Source: an uncultured Sphingobacteriales bacterium
GTDB taxonomy: Bacteria > Bacteroidota > Bacteroidia > Chitinophagales > Chitinophagaceae
Assembly (NCBI GenBank): GCA_937991535.1
Contig: CALKHN010000073.1
Span: 1 to 64,000, forward strand
DNA length: 64,000 nt
Direction of reading: 5' to 3'
In this document: in pieces, positions 25,664 to 33,824 of the stretch
Layout: each line of letters begins with the position of its first letter
Numbering within the stretch: position 1 is the stretch's first letter
Position numbers and translations under genes: made by a program
Notes under the pieces: generated by a model
Told to the model about the DNA's origin: nothing
What the model saw: the letters and a program-made list of their open reading frames with translations, nothing else
Database searches by the model: none

Positions 25664-26836
25664 ATGAAAAGGTACAGGTTGCCAGCATTGGCTTTATTGT
25701 TTGCTATAGGTTGTAATGATTTGTTTTCACAGCCGGCGCCACTAAACTTTAAGCACGTAAAAGTGTATTATGAACCGGGTATGTATGGTGGATGGCCGGC
25801 AAATAATGGCATATGGATATGGGGCAACGAGATACTCGTTGGTTTTTCTAAAGGTGTGTATAAGGATTTGGGAGCAAAGCACAATATCAACAGGGAAAAG
25901 CCGGAGCTTCATATGCTGGCGAGGAGCGTTGATGGTGGCGACACCTGGACGATCGAAGATCCGGGCAAAACAGGGGGAATGGTGCCGCATGGTTATTTTA
26001 TGGCCAAGCCCAGGACAGACGTTCCGCAACAGGACGTTCTGCAGCAAAAGGAGTCTATCAATTTCCTGCATCCCGATTTTGCTTTAACGGTACGCTCCAA
26101 TGGCGATGCCGGGCAGTCGCGTTACTGGTATTCCTACAACAGGGGGCATCAATGGAAGGGACCCTTTGCCCTGCCTGATTTTGGAACTGCAGGTACGGCG
26201 GCCCGAACAGACTACATCATCAACGGCAAAGAAGAAAGCATGCTTTTTATCAGTTCCGCCAAATCGGATGGTAAAGAGGGAAGGGTGCTGTGTGTGAACA
26301 CCACGGATGGCGGAAGGAATTGGTCATTTTTGTCATGGATAGGCGATGAGCCTTCAGGATATGCGATCATGCCGGCTTCCGTGCGTATCTCGGCTCGTGA
26401 AATTCTGGTGACTGTCCGGCAAAAAGAAGGCGATCGTAGTTTTATTGCCTGCTGGTTATCGGACGACAATGGCAGGAACTGGAAGCAATTAAAAAATGCC
26501 GCAGATGATACCGGCATCGGTAATCCGCCGGCAATGCTGAAGATGAAAGACGGGAGGATCTGCATGGTATATGGGTACCGGGCCGACCTGCAAAGTATCC
26601 GGGCCAACACCAAAACCAGTGATATAAGAGCCCGCATCAGCAACGACAATGGCAAAACCTGGAGCAGGGATTATATACTGCGCAATGACGGATCCGGGCA
26701 GGATATCGGCTATCCCAGGGTGGTGCAGCGTCCCGATGGCAAAATAGTAGTGGTATATTATTTTATGGACGATAAAACCGGCCCGGAAAGATATATCGGT
26801 GCAACCATATGGACTCCGCCAGCCCAGGGCGAATAA
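25664..26836 (+). CDS. Exported Asp-box (BNR/sialidase-like) protein
   Basis: From ATG 25664 the product is 390 aa; a TTG at 25649 is less likely. The N-terminus (MKRYRLPALALLFAIGC) is a signal peptide with a possible lipobox Cys. Four Asp-box motifs of the S-x-D-x-G-x-x-W type occur in order: SVDGGDTW, TTDGGRNW, SDDNGRNW and SNDNGKTW, marking a sialidase-fold six-bladed propeller. Late in the protein GYPRVVQRPDGKIVVVYYF is typical of exo-alpha-sialidase-like proteins in Bacteroidota. Whether the sialidase Arg triad and Tyr/Glu are present could not be established. It may cleave or only bind glycans. Confidence 0.85.
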   Translation: MKRYRLPALALLFAIGCNDLFSQPAPLNFKHVKVYYEPGMYGGWPANNGIWIWGNEILVGFSKGVYKDLGAKHNINREKPELHMLARSVDGGDTWTIEDPGKTGGMVPHGYFMAKPRTDVPQQDVLQQKESINFLHPDFALTVRSNGDAGQSRYWYSYNRGHQWKGPFALPDFGTAGTAARTDYIINGKEESMLFISSAKSDGKEGRVLCVNTTDGGRNWSFLSWIGDEPSGYAIMPASVRISAREILVTVRQKEGDRSFIACWLSDDNGRNWKQLKNAADDTGIGNPPAMLKMKDGRICMVYGYRADLQSIRANTKTSDIRARISNDNGKTWSRDYILRNDGSGQDIGYPRVVQRPDGKIVVVYYFMDDKTGPERYIGATIWTPPAQGE

Positions 26837-26881
26837 TGATTTAAGCCGGCCGTGCAGGGTATTTCACAAAACCATGCGTAA

Positions 26882-28393
26882 TTATTGATAATTCTTCAGC
26901 GCAGAATACAGGTCCTTTTTAAGAAATACTATTTTTGACCGTGAAGCGATGCACTGCAAAGAAAGTTCTCTATGAGGAAATGAAATGAAATTGTAAGCAA
27001 TATGTCTCACACAATCATCCGCATGAATTGCTGCATGAGAGGCAGACGGAATAATCAGAAATTTAGAATACGACAGGGTTTTGGCTGTAAGCTCACCAAA
27101 AAAGGGTGGACAAACCGGGTCATATTCCCCTGCCAGGATTAGAACCGGGATATCGCTAACCACGGGATCAAATATGTTGCTGGCCGGAAGATCCGGTCTC
27201 CACACATTACAAACCGGAACATTAAAACCGGCGTTGAACGAAGAAAACTCCGGATAATTCTTCAACAATGAATCTTTTGAGTCTTCAGGCCGCTGAGGCT
27301 TGCCCTCAAAACATAAAATGGCATTGCTTTGTGCAGCCGAAAATTTTCCGTGTGCATCTGGTGAGCTAAATGCAGTTGACCATAGCTGAAGTATAGAATC
27401 ATTGCCATTTGCTATCTCCTGAATTGCTAACGGCACAAAGGGAATGGATTTAGGCTTTAGCATAGAAGACCAAATACTCCAGGCAAAGTCATCACCTGTA
27501 TAATTGCGTTTATTGGTACTGTCATTTGCTCCCGGCGGTAATAGCTGCACAGGTTTTTCATTTAGTCTTTTAACAGCGGCAGCAAAGTCCCTTCGCAGGT
27601 TTGCAAACTGTTTCTCCGTTGCCAGATCTTTTTTCAGATTATTCTCCAGCACACTGAAACAGGTTTCGAATGGTCTCACAAAATCAACCCAGGGTGCATT
27701 GGGAGGAAAAGGAGAATCGAGGATCACAGATTGTAATCCGGCAGGAAAACTTCGAATAGCATTCAAAGCCACCGTTGTACCATAAGACACACCATAAACA
27801 TTCCATTTATCTATCTTCAATGCCTTTCTTACCGCATCGGCATCTGCAGCAAGCTGAAAGCTTGAAAATGTTTCCAGGTTGATACCCTGGCTCAATAAAT
27901 TTTCTTTACAACGTTGATATAATGAAACCTCCTTTGCCCTGATATCGTTTGCTGTTGGATTTGTTCTGATAAAGGCAGATAGCGAATCGGGAAGATCATT
28001 ACAAAGGGCAGGTTGGGAAAATCCGGTACCCCGGTAATCAAAAAATACCAGGTCATGCTTTTCCCGCATCAATTTCCATGTGTGGGAATTCAAATATGAT
28101 TTCAGCTTTCCGAGCGTGGCAATTCCCGGTCCGCCATGCAGGTACAGCAAAGGAAATTCCTTCAATTTATTTTGTGAAGCAGCAACAGCCACCGCCAGGA
28201 AATAGCTTCCGCCTGATGCCTGTTTGTACGCTTTATCAACGGGAATTAAAAAACAGTTCACTTTATTTGAGTCTGCAAACCGCTCATCAAGTCCAATTTT
28301 GGAACATGGACATTGAAAATGCTTTTCCTGTGCTAAGCAGTTGTTTTTAATAAATAAATAAAGCAACAACAGGAATAATTGTTTCATTTGCAT
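26882..28393 (-). CDS. Exported alpha/beta hydrolase (TAP-like peptidase)
   Basis: This 503 aa exported hydrolase has a signal peptide (to about LAQ at 22), the oxyanion motif HGGPG (86-90), and nucleophile Ser203 in GVSYGTT. An acid Asp in LAGEYDPVCPP and a His in PSASHAAIHADD complete the triad. A TAP-like C-terminal region resembles tripeptidyl/prolyl aminopeptidases, so peptide hydrolysis in the periplasm is likely. Several Cys residues (FQCPCSK near 28-30) could form disulfides. It stands convergent to the Asp-box gene, 45 bp apart. Confidence 0.9.
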   Translation of the reverse strand: MQMKQLFLLLLYLFIKNNCLAQEKHFQCPCSKIGLDERFADSNKVNCFLIPVDKAYKQASGGSYFLAVAVAASQNKLKEFPLLYLHGGPGIATLGKLKSYLNSHTWKLMREKHDLVFFDYRGTGFSQPALCNDLPDSLSAFIRTNPTANDIRAKEVSLYQRCKENLLSQGINLETFSSFQLAADADAVRKALKIDKWNVYGVSYGTTVALNAIRSFPAGLQSVILDSPFPPNAPWVDFVRPFETCFSVLENNLKKDLATEKQFANLRRDFAAAVKRLNEKPVQLLPPGANDSTNKRNYTGDDFAWSIWSSMLKPKSIPFVPLAIQEIANGNDSILQLWSTAFSSPDAHGKFSAAQSNAILCFEGKPQRPEDSKDSLLKNYPEFSSFNAGFNVPVCNVWRPDLPASNIFDPVVSDIPVLILAGEYDPVCPPFFGELTAKTLSYSKFLIIPSASHAAIHADDCVRHIAYNFISFPHRELSLQCIASRSKIVFLKKDLYSALKNYQ

Positions 28394-28558
28394 GGCAGAA
28401 AGTTATAGTATCGCCTGCGGACAGTGTATAGCGCAGGTGGGTATTTACAATCCGTCTGTTGAACTACCTGATGTCAATTTAAAGTAAAATCCTGTATTCA
28501 GATGATTTTTGTTAGGGCGCCATTGGCAGCAAACTGAAGCTTAGAGTTTTTTATTCGC

Positions 28559-28618
28559 CAGGGTCTGCTCCCCACAGTTGCCCGGCGGTGAGGACCCCGT
28601 TGGGAAGAGAAAATCTTT
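28559..28618. repeat. Dispersed hairpin repeat, GTGAGGACCCCG type
   Basis: GGGTCTGCTCCCCACAGTTGCCCGGCGGTGAGGACCCCGTTGGGAAGA is a divergent member of a family with consensus GGGG..TACGCT.CACAGTTGCCGGGCTGTGAAGACCCCGCCGGGAAG, also found at 29593, 33885, 34192, 34559, 34863 and 43985. The GGGG/CCCC ends can pair, so the element folds into a hairpin. Confidence 0.7.
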
Positions 28619-28626
28619 CAATTTTC

Positions 28627-29388
28627 CTATTTCAGCTTCGAAAGTCTCTCTATAGCCTCTGCATAACCAATTTCAAAAATTTCTTCAAGATTATTTTTAG
28701 ATAGAATATTATGTGTAGTTAAATTAGGTGGAGATATAAGTACATCACAATTGCTGAATTTTTGTTCAAACTGATTTTTTCTGATGATCATGTAAGCTCT
28801 TTGTAAAACATTGAAAGATGATTTCAAAGACTCACTACTGGCACTATTTAAAAGATTCACATATACCCCAATAATAAGATCCGACATCACTAAAAGCGGT
28901 TCAATCGGAAAATTATTGGTCACTCCTCCATCACAAAGCAACAATCCTTCTATGGGAACTGGCGAGAAAACACCCGGTACTGCACATGATGCAATAAGCG
29001 GTTTAATGAGTTCTCCCTTATAAAAATAATGTGTTTTACCTTCAATTAAGTCTGTTGTAGCAATAAACAAAGGCAATTTTAGTGATTCAAAACTGTCGTT
29101 CGGAAAATACTGGTCAAAAAGATTTTTGTATTTAGCACTATCAAACAATCCTGCTTTTTGAAATGAGTACTTATTGTAACTTATTACTTCAGCTTCTTTT
29201 AGAAAATTCATAATTATTTCCCAATCATATCCTGCAGCTATAAAAGCTCCCACAATGGCGCCAGCACTGGTTCCTGCCACCAAATCAGGCTTTATTCCCA
29301 ATTCTTGCATCGCTTTAAATACGCCCACATGTGCAGCACTCTTAAAGCCGCCACCGGATAAAACTAACCCTATTTTTTTTTTGTTCAT
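28627..29388 (-). CDS. Patatin-like phospholipase
   Basis: The 253 aa protein shows all patatin hallmarks: the oxyanion-hole glycine run SGGGFKSAAHVG (11-22), nucleophile Ser41 in GTSAG, and catalytic Asp153 in LCDGGVTNNFP. It has no signal peptide, unlike secreted virulence patatins, so it should act on cytoplasmic or inner-membrane lipids. It is of minimal single-domain length, close to the bacterial RssA-like group. Both flanks carry members of the dispersed GTGAAGACCCCG hairpin repeat. Confidence 0.92.
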   Translation of the reverse strand: MNKKKIGLVLSGGGFKSAAHVGVFKAMQELGIKPDLVAGTSAGAIVGAFIAAGYDWEIIMNFLKEAEVISYNKYSFQKAGLFDSAKYKNLFDQYFPNDSFESLKLPLFIATTDLIEGKTHYFYKGELIKPLIASCAVPGVFSPVPIEGLLLCDGGVTNNFPIEPLLVMSDLIIGVYVNLLNSASSESLKSSFNVLQRAYMIIRKNQFEQKFSNCDVLISPPNLTTHNILSKNNLEEIFEIGYAEAIERLSKLK

Positions 29389-29592
29389 TTTTAATACAGC
29401 TACAGATTAAGTTACGTAGAATTTTATATGGTTGGTTTATTTTTTTCAATGAATTGTCAGAGAAAATGCCACTTATACAAATAACGCCTCTTCCGCCAGG
29501 TGAATTAGCGAAATTAGGTATTTTATTTCTTGTTAAAACCATGTCCTGCCAGGCAAACCAATCGCTAAATTTAAATAGTTCTTCTATTCGCC

Positions 29593-29642
29593 GGGGTTTC
29601 ACGCTTCTCATAATTGCCGGGCTGTGAAGACCCGTTGGGAAG
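29593..29642. repeat. Dispersed hairpin repeat, GTGAAGACCC type
   Basis: CCGGGGTTTCACGCTTCTCATAATTGCCGGGCTGTGAAGACCCGTTGGGAAG is a good copy of the family. GGGTTTCAC and GTGAAGACCC can form an imperfect stem. It lies between the DUF4287 and patatin genes. Confidence 0.75.
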
Positions 29643-29660
29643 AAAACGGCATGTCTTGAA

Positions 29661-29951
29661 TCAAATACCGGCTTTCTTTTTTGACTGAATATTGTTTTTG
29701 TCAGTGAACTTTGTTTCACCGTTTACTGCAATTGTTTGTTTCACTTCTTTAAACACGGCATATATGGCCATCGAATGCCCATGTCCTGATCCGAAATCTT
29801 CTTTCAGCCACTTTACTATTTCGCCTGCCTTTACAGTTGGCTTTAATTTTCCATTTTCGAGAAAACCTTTTTGCTCCGCCAGCTTTTTAAAATCTTCGGG
29901 ACCTTGGCCCGTCTTTGCTCTAATATTGTCTATGTATGCTTGAAACGACAT
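29661..29951 (-). CDS. DUF4287 domain-containing protein
   Basis: This 96 aa protein matches the DUF4287 pattern: SFQAYIDNIRAKTG at the N-terminus, EDFKKLAEQKGFL, KAGEIVKWLKEDFG and LGHGHSMAIYA-type ending (here SGHGHSMAIYAVFKE). These small proteins often accompany SRPBCC and ArsR genes in Bacteroidota. Function is unknown. It belongs to the minus-strand run that begins with ArsR at 31707, 46 bp after the DUF998 gene. Confidence 0.87.
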   Translation of the reverse strand: MSFQAYIDNIRAKTGQGPEDFKKLAEQKGFLENGKLKPTVKAGEIVKWLKEDFGSGHGHSMAIYAVFKEVKQTIAVNGETKFTDKNNIQSKKKAGI

Positions 29952-29997
29952 AAAATTATTTTTAAATGGTTGCTAAATTATTCATTGTATTGTTCTT

Positions 29998-30645
29998 TTA
30001 AAATGATAAATATGTTTTTGCAATTACAATCAGCCAGGCGATGTAACAAACAATCAAAAAGCGGTTGGCATACCCGTTAATACCAATCACTCCACCTGGT
30101 AAGTTATCGGGCGGGTCTGTGTTTGGTCCAAAAGCTACGCCTGCTTTTTTAAACCCGGAAAACAGCAATATCATTGAAGATGCCATCAGCGCCAAACCAA
30201 TCCAGGTCAAATGCGCTGAAATTAAGAGGGGTGTTTGATGGTTATTCCAGCTTTCATTTTTAATAAGGTTGTAGCTAAGGAGCAATGCGCCGATCGGAAA
30301 GAAAGGAACACCTAAGAAAAACGCTAAGCCATGTAGTTTATGTTTTACATCAAACAAACCTCCGGATATGGCCCCGATACCTGTAACGAAAACCAATACG
30401 GCACCGAGACTGCCCCAGTTTGAAGTTGTGACATTCCACAGCAGGCAGGCAGAAAGAATGGAGGCGGCACCCCACAACAGAAAGAAGATCGTTAGCGTTT
30501 TTTTATTTTTTCCTAAAGCGTACTCGCTTACCATTCGCCAGCCCGGTTTAAATTCCGGACTTGTAAAATGCAAGAGGAGCAGGCATAAGAGCGAGGTGAT
30601 TCCGGTTGCAATGGTTAACATTGCTATGATTGACAGATTTTCCAT
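29998..30645 (-). CDS. DUF998 domain membrane protein
   Basis: The 215 aa protein has six predicted transmembrane helices (about 5-26, 50-70, 78-97, 108-128, 140-165 and 193-213) and short loops. The PGWRMVSEYALGKN motif after the first helix is typical of DUF998. Members are integral membrane proteins of unknown biochemical role. It is the first intact gene after the VOC relic in the ArsR-SRPBCC run. Confidence 0.82.
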   Translation of the reverse strand: MENLSIIAMLTIATGITSLLCLLLLHFTSPEFKPGWRMVSEYALGKNKKTLTIFFLLWGAASILSACLLWNVTTSNWGSLGAVLVFVTGIGAISGGLFDVKHKLHGLAFFLGVPFFPIGALLLSYNLIKNESWNNHQTPLLISAHLTWIGLALMASSMILLFSGFKKAGVAFGPNTDPPDNLPGGVIGINGYANRFLIVCYIAWLIVIAKTYLSF

Positions 30646-30680
30646 TGTTTTAGTTTTTAATTAAACAATTTAACATCCGG

Positions 30681-30847
30681 TTAGCCATACTTATCGGTAA
30701 ATGAGCCTGGGTAAGCACCCCAAAACATGTTCTGCAAAGGCATTGATATATTTCCTCCCGCCGGGAGTTCTTCAAAAATCCTTAATGCTTCTTCGGCATT
30801 CCCAGGAAAATTTCAGTAAGTGCAAACTCTTGCGGCATTGATCATTT
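30681..30847 (-). pseudogene. Collapsed VOC/PhnB-like gene relic
   Basis: Directly downstream of SRPBCC, an ATG (30847-30845) overlaps the SRPBCC stop and reads MINAARVCTY, then TGA, then NFPGNAEEALRIFEELPAGG and SMPLQNMFWGAYPGSFTDKYG before TAA, all in one frame. TY-NFPGNAEEA matches the start of PhnB-like VOC proteins (TYLNF.GN.EEA), and EEALRIFEEL..GG..MPLQ..FWGA..G.FTDK.G matches their C-terminus. The middle (about 90 codons in intact members) is missing and the end is truncated. ArsR-SRPBCC-VOC is a familiar gene order, which supports the reading. Confidence 0.75.
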
Positions 30848-31363
30848 TGTTTTGTTGGCGAAGGTTAACTGTTCTTCAAGGTACCGGTCAAGATTTTCTA
30901 GTCCCATTGAAAAGCCTTCTTTAAAGCCCAGTTCAATTATCTGCTGAAGATCGGCAAGGTTCTCATATTCAATAGAAATGTTTACAGTTGTTGTATCTGT
31001 GTTCCCGGTAAATATATTCGTCCATTGCGAACGTGGGAAATCGCTGTTTACATTTCCGTTCTCATCGCAAAACGCGTCTGCAAGAGAATAGTTTTTCTGC
31101 TCTTCTATTTTTTGATAATCTGCTTTGCACCAATGTGCTTCGTTGGCCGGACTCACCATTGCATACAACCACATTCCACCCACTTTAAAGTCCATTGATT
31201 TTGTTTTTGCCTGCCAGGGTTTTGGCGCCCACCATTGGTCAAGAATTTCAGGTTTTGTCCATGCATCCCAAACCATGTCAAGGGGCGCAGCGAATTCCCT
31301 GTTTACATTAATTGTGTTGCTTTCCTTGTTGACCGTAAAGTCAAATAATAAACTTTTTTTCAT
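30842..31363 (-). CDS. SRPBCC (AHSA1/START-like) domain protein
   Basis: The 173 aa cytoplasmic protein is an AHSA1-type SRPBCC protein: VNREFAAPLDMVWDAWTKPEILDQWWAPKPW near the N-terminus, a GGMWLYAMVSP beta segment, and a GFKEGFSMGLENLDRYLEEQL C-terminal helix closing the hydrophobic cavity. Such proteins bind small hydrophobic ligands or act as chaperone co-factors. Its ATG overlaps the ArsR stop as ATGA (31360-31363), so the two are translationally coupled. A VOC relic follows. Confidence 0.93.
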   Translation of the reverse strand: MKKSLLFDFTVNKESNTINVNREFAAPLDMVWDAWTKPEILDQWWAPKPWQAKTKSMDFKVGGMWLYAMVSPANEAHWCKADYQKIEEQKNYSLADAFCDENGNVNSDFPRSQWTNIFTGNTDTTTVNISIEYENLADLQQIIELGFKEGFSMGLENLDRYLEEQLTFANKTK

Positions 31364-31707
31364 TTTTTGTTGTTTTTAATTGCCTGCCTGCCGGCAGACA
31401 TGGTTGCTAATACATGATCAAGTTGAGTAAAGCGGCTTTCCCAAATTTTGCGAAACTGTTCCAGCCACTGGTCAATCTGTTTCATTTTATTTATTTCAAG
31501 CTGGTAATAAATTTCTCTGCCTTGCTGCTTTTGCGTTACCAATTCACATTCGGTTAAAATGCGTAAATGCTTTGAAACGGCCTGCCGTGTAGTATCAAAG
31601 TGTTCGGCGATAGCATTTGGCGTCATTGCCTGTAATGCAATAAGTGTAATGATTGCCCGTCTTGTGGGGTCGGCTATTGCCTGAAAGATGTCTCGCCTTG
31701 TTTCCAT
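31360..31707 (-). CDS. ArsR-type winged-helix transcriptional regulator
   Basis: From ATG 31707 the product is 115 aa beginning METRRDIFQAIADPTRRAIITL, the classic ArsR start; a TTG at 31740 is not needed. The winged helix is visible (NAIAEHFDTTRQAVSKHLRILTECELV, then QQGREIYYQL as the wing). No metal-binding CxC motif is seen, so this is the SRPBCC-associated, non-metal group. It probably represses its own operon. A convincing promoter lies just upstream with a very short leader. Confidence 0.94.
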   Translation of the reverse strand: METRRDIFQAIADPTRRAIITLIALQAMTPNAIAEHFDTTRQAVSKHLRILTECELVTQKQQGREIYYQLEINKMKQIDQWLEQFRKIWESRFTQLDHVLATMSAGRQAIKNNKK

Positions 31708-31725
31708 TATGCAATTATTTGGTTG

Positions 31726-31756
31726 CAAATATAAGCGCAACTATCTGGTTTCGCAA
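31726..31756 (-). promoter_or_regulatory. Bacteroidota-type promoter of the ArsR operon
   Basis: On the minus strand TTG (31756-31754) is followed after 20 bases by TATATTTG (31733-31726), matching the Bacteroidota -33/-7 consensus TTG and TAnnTTTG with proper spacing. The ArsR ATG at 31707 follows within about 20 bases, implying a very short 5' leader. Confidence 0.65.
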
Positions 31757-31911
31757 GTTTTTTTGAAAAAAATTTTCAGGCGCTAAAAAATTAAAGCGTT
31801 GCGGGATGGGGGGCTTAGGCGCGTTTGGAAAAAAATCAAATGGGGTATTTCGTGTGCAGGCTTTGTTGGCATTTTTTCTTCCTTTTGCTCGTGCAAAACG
31901 AAGCCAATAGT

Positions 31912-31970
31912 CCGCCCGACTGAACATCGTTCGGGCGGGGCTTTTGGTTACTTTTTCCGCAAAAAGTAAC
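31912..31970. repeat. Double-hairpin dispersed element, copy 2
   Basis: CCGCCCGA (31912-31919) pairs with TCGGGCGG (31931-31938), and GTTACTTTTT (31947-31956) pairs with AAAAAGTAAC (31961-31970). The order, spacing and second stem match the copy at 3721-3771. Confidence 0.78.
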
Positions 31971-32027
31971 AAGGAGAAGTGGTATAGCCTGTAATCCGTG
32001 ATCTGGATGATAAACAGTAAACCGCTT

Positions 32028-32519
32028 TTAATACGCCAGCAACCTGCCGCAGGCTATTACAGCTATCCATAAAAGAATAGAGCACACCGCGTTGGCCTTT
32101 CCTGCTCTGTACCAACTGCTGCCGGAATTGAATTGTACTTCCGGACGGAAAACAAAGGCATGGAAAATCCACGCATTGATGCCTGCAAGTGCAAGCAGGA
32201 TCAGTTTGGTATGAAAGGTTGGGTCGTATCCCAGCGTTTCAGCATTGGTAATAAAAAGCAATATGCCCGACGGAATGGCCAAAATCAATCCTCTTTTAGA
32301 CCAGGTTAATAAATGCCGCGCCATATCGGTCACGGGTATTTTTTTTGACATGCCCAGCAAACGAAGATCAAAAAATATGGCGCCCCCGGCTACCAGTACA
32401 ATGCCGGTGATATGAATGATCTCAAGTGCGGGGTATAACCATAAAGACTGGCGCACGCCAACAGCCCATGAACTGTTTTGCAGCCACTGAAGCCATCCGG
32501 CAATGCTTTCGGACATCAT
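32028..32519 (-). CDS. DUF6644-like membrane protein
   Basis: The 163 aa protein has four likely transmembrane helices (about 25-50, 70-95, 103-123 and 145-163). The early motif LYPALEIIHITGIVLVAGG with its membrane His residues is characteristic of the family I believe is DUF6644; the name is from memory. Two Met codons (MM) start it at 32519. Its start overlaps the stop of the DUF6152-like gene by one base (TAATG), so they form a tightly coupled pair. The intramembrane His suggests possible metal or heme involvement, but this is inference. Confidence 0.75.
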   Translation of the reverse strand: MMSESIAGWLQWLQNSSWAVGVRQSLWLYPALEIIHITGIVLVAGGAIFFDLRLLGMSKKIPVTDMARHLLTWSKRGLILAIPSGILLFITNAETLGYDPTFHTKLILLALAGINAWIFHAFVFRPEVQFNSGSSWYRAGKANAVCSILLWIAVIACGRLLAY

Positions 32520-32872
32520 TAACGAAGTTCAAATTTAGCGCCATCTACAAATACCCGTTCGGCTCTCATTTCCGTTTTTATCTTTTTGTGAGGATATCCC
32601 ACAACCCTCACAGAAGCGCCCTTTTTGAGTTTATCTACAGGCACTCCGCGGCTTTCCATCCTGCTGGTAGGGGCCAATACTACGAACCAGGTTTTGTTCT
32701 GATGCTTTACTCTGGCCGTGGCGTGAGGATTTTCATAAGTAAACTCCTGGATGATGCCCGTGTAATCAAGGGTGTCTTTTTGATTATAGTTCGCCCATCC
32801 GTGATGAAACGGCCGGAACGAAACAAAGCAGAACACGAAGGTGACCAGCAAACCGGTTTTTAAATAGTTCAT
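32519..32872 (-). CDS. DUF6152-like exported small protein
   Basis: From ATG 32872 the product is 117 aa beginning MNYLKTGLLVTFVFCFVSFRPFHHGW; a GTG at 32905 would add 11 residues and weaken the signal peptide. The HHGW motif followed by YTGIIQEFTYENPHATARV resembles DUF6152 proteins, small periplasmic OB-like domains with a conserved His pair and PHA motif. They typically precede DUF6644 membrane proteins, as here. Function is unknown; the His residues suggest metal binding. Confidence 0.78.
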   Translation of the reverse strand: MNYLKTGLLVTFVFCFVSFRPFHHGWANYNQKDTLDYTGIIQEFTYENPHATARVKHQNKTWFVVLAPTSRMESRGVPVDKLKKGASVRVVGYPHKKIKTEMRAERVFVDGAKFELR

Positions 32873-33173
32873 TACGGTATATTTTATATGGTCAGGAAAC
32901 AACACTTAAAGTTACCCATTATATTGGTAAAAGTTATTTTAAGCGGCCATTGTACAATTCGGAAAATTGCATTAAGTTTATGTCCAGCATTTTTTCTGCT
33001 ACCTCCTGGTACTATCTCTGCGCCTCCACAAAAGAATTGCTTTTCTGAACAAGCCGGCTCCTGAAGTTGTATCGCATATACGCCGATGCGTCTATACCCT
33101 TCTGAACGATCGCAGGTTAATATTATCCAGCCCTGGCATACGAGTATTTTTTATTTACAATAAAACCCGTTTT

Positions 33174-33791
33174 ATGCGTAAGTTCTATTCACCCCTTTGT
33201 ATGGGCCTGGCACTGGTCTCCATCCTTTTTATCCAATGCAATGAAAGCCAACAGGCGGCGCCGATCGCCACATCACCCGTGATGGCAGAAAAGAAAAGTT
33301 TCGGTGGTTATGAAACCCAGGTCCAATGGGGCGAACACCTCGTTATCATCGCCGGTTGCAATGATTGCCACACACCCAAGAAAATGACAGCCATGGGGCC
33401 CGTAGATGACAGTGCTTTGTTATTATCCGGGCATCCCGAAAACCTGCCCGCTCCTGATGTAGACCGGAAAGAAACAGAACGCAAGGGACTTGTGGTAACC
33501 TCAGATTTTACCGCATGGGTTGGTCCCTGGGGGATATCCTACTCCGCCAACCTCACACCCGATGAAACGGGTACGGGTAACTGGACTGAAAGCCAGTTTC
33601 TATACGCTATTAAAAACAGCATCAGCAAGGGGATCCCCGGATCAAGATCGCTGCTGCCACCCATGGCGCTGATGCCCGTTAAGCACATGACCGATGACGA
33701 GTTGAAGGCGATATTTGCCTACCTGAAAACCATCCCTCCTGTTAAAAACCGTTCCGTTCAGCCTACTCCGCCTGCCCTGGCTGCGAAGTAG
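33174..33791 (+). CDS. Cytochrome c lipoprotein
   Basis: The 205 aa protein carries a lipoprotein signal (LFIQC, Cys22) and one heme-binding motif C62-N-D-C65-H66. A Met-rich PPMALMPVKHMTDDEL near residue 175 could supply the axial Met. KAIFAYLKTIPPVKNR at the C-terminus is typical of small periplasmic c-type cytochromes acting as electron carriers for dehydrogenases. A physical link to the PVC-type cytochrome at 16 kb is not implied. It is followed by the 1.17 kb repeat island. Confidence 0.9.
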   Translation: MRKFYSPLCMGLALVSILFIQCNESQQAAPIATSPVMAEKKSFGGYETQVQWGEHLVIIAGCNDCHTPKKMTAMGPVDDSALLLSGHPENLPAPDVDRKETERKGLVVTSDFTAWVGPWGISYSANLTPDETGTGNWTESQFLYAIKNSISKGIPGSRSLLPPMALMPVKHMTDDELKAIFAYLKTIPPVKNRSVQPTPPALAAK

Positions 33792-33824
33792 TTGTGATGA
33801 CATTACGATTGGCGCCGGTGTTTG

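Larger units (their letters stand above)
31708..32027. other. 320 bp gap: ArsR promoter and dispersed double hairpin
   Basis: No gene is supported. The left part holds the ArsR promoter (31726-31756, minus strand) and the right part the double-hairpin repeat (31912-31970). A frame of 85 codons across it on the minus strand is read from repeat sequence and looks spurious. Confidence 0.7.

Noticed and set aside
28392..28487. 31-codon + strand frame MAESYSIACGQC
   Set aside because: Short, overlapping the start of the minus-strand hydrolase, no family; could occur by chance.
29342..29719. 125-codon minus-strand frame
   Set aside because: It overlaps the patatin start and the DUF4287 end and passes through a hairpin repeat; no protein-like pattern.
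31715..31972. 85-codon minus-strand frame
   Set aside because: It spans the dispersed double hairpin and the ArsR promoter and has no family resemblance, so it is a repeat artefact.
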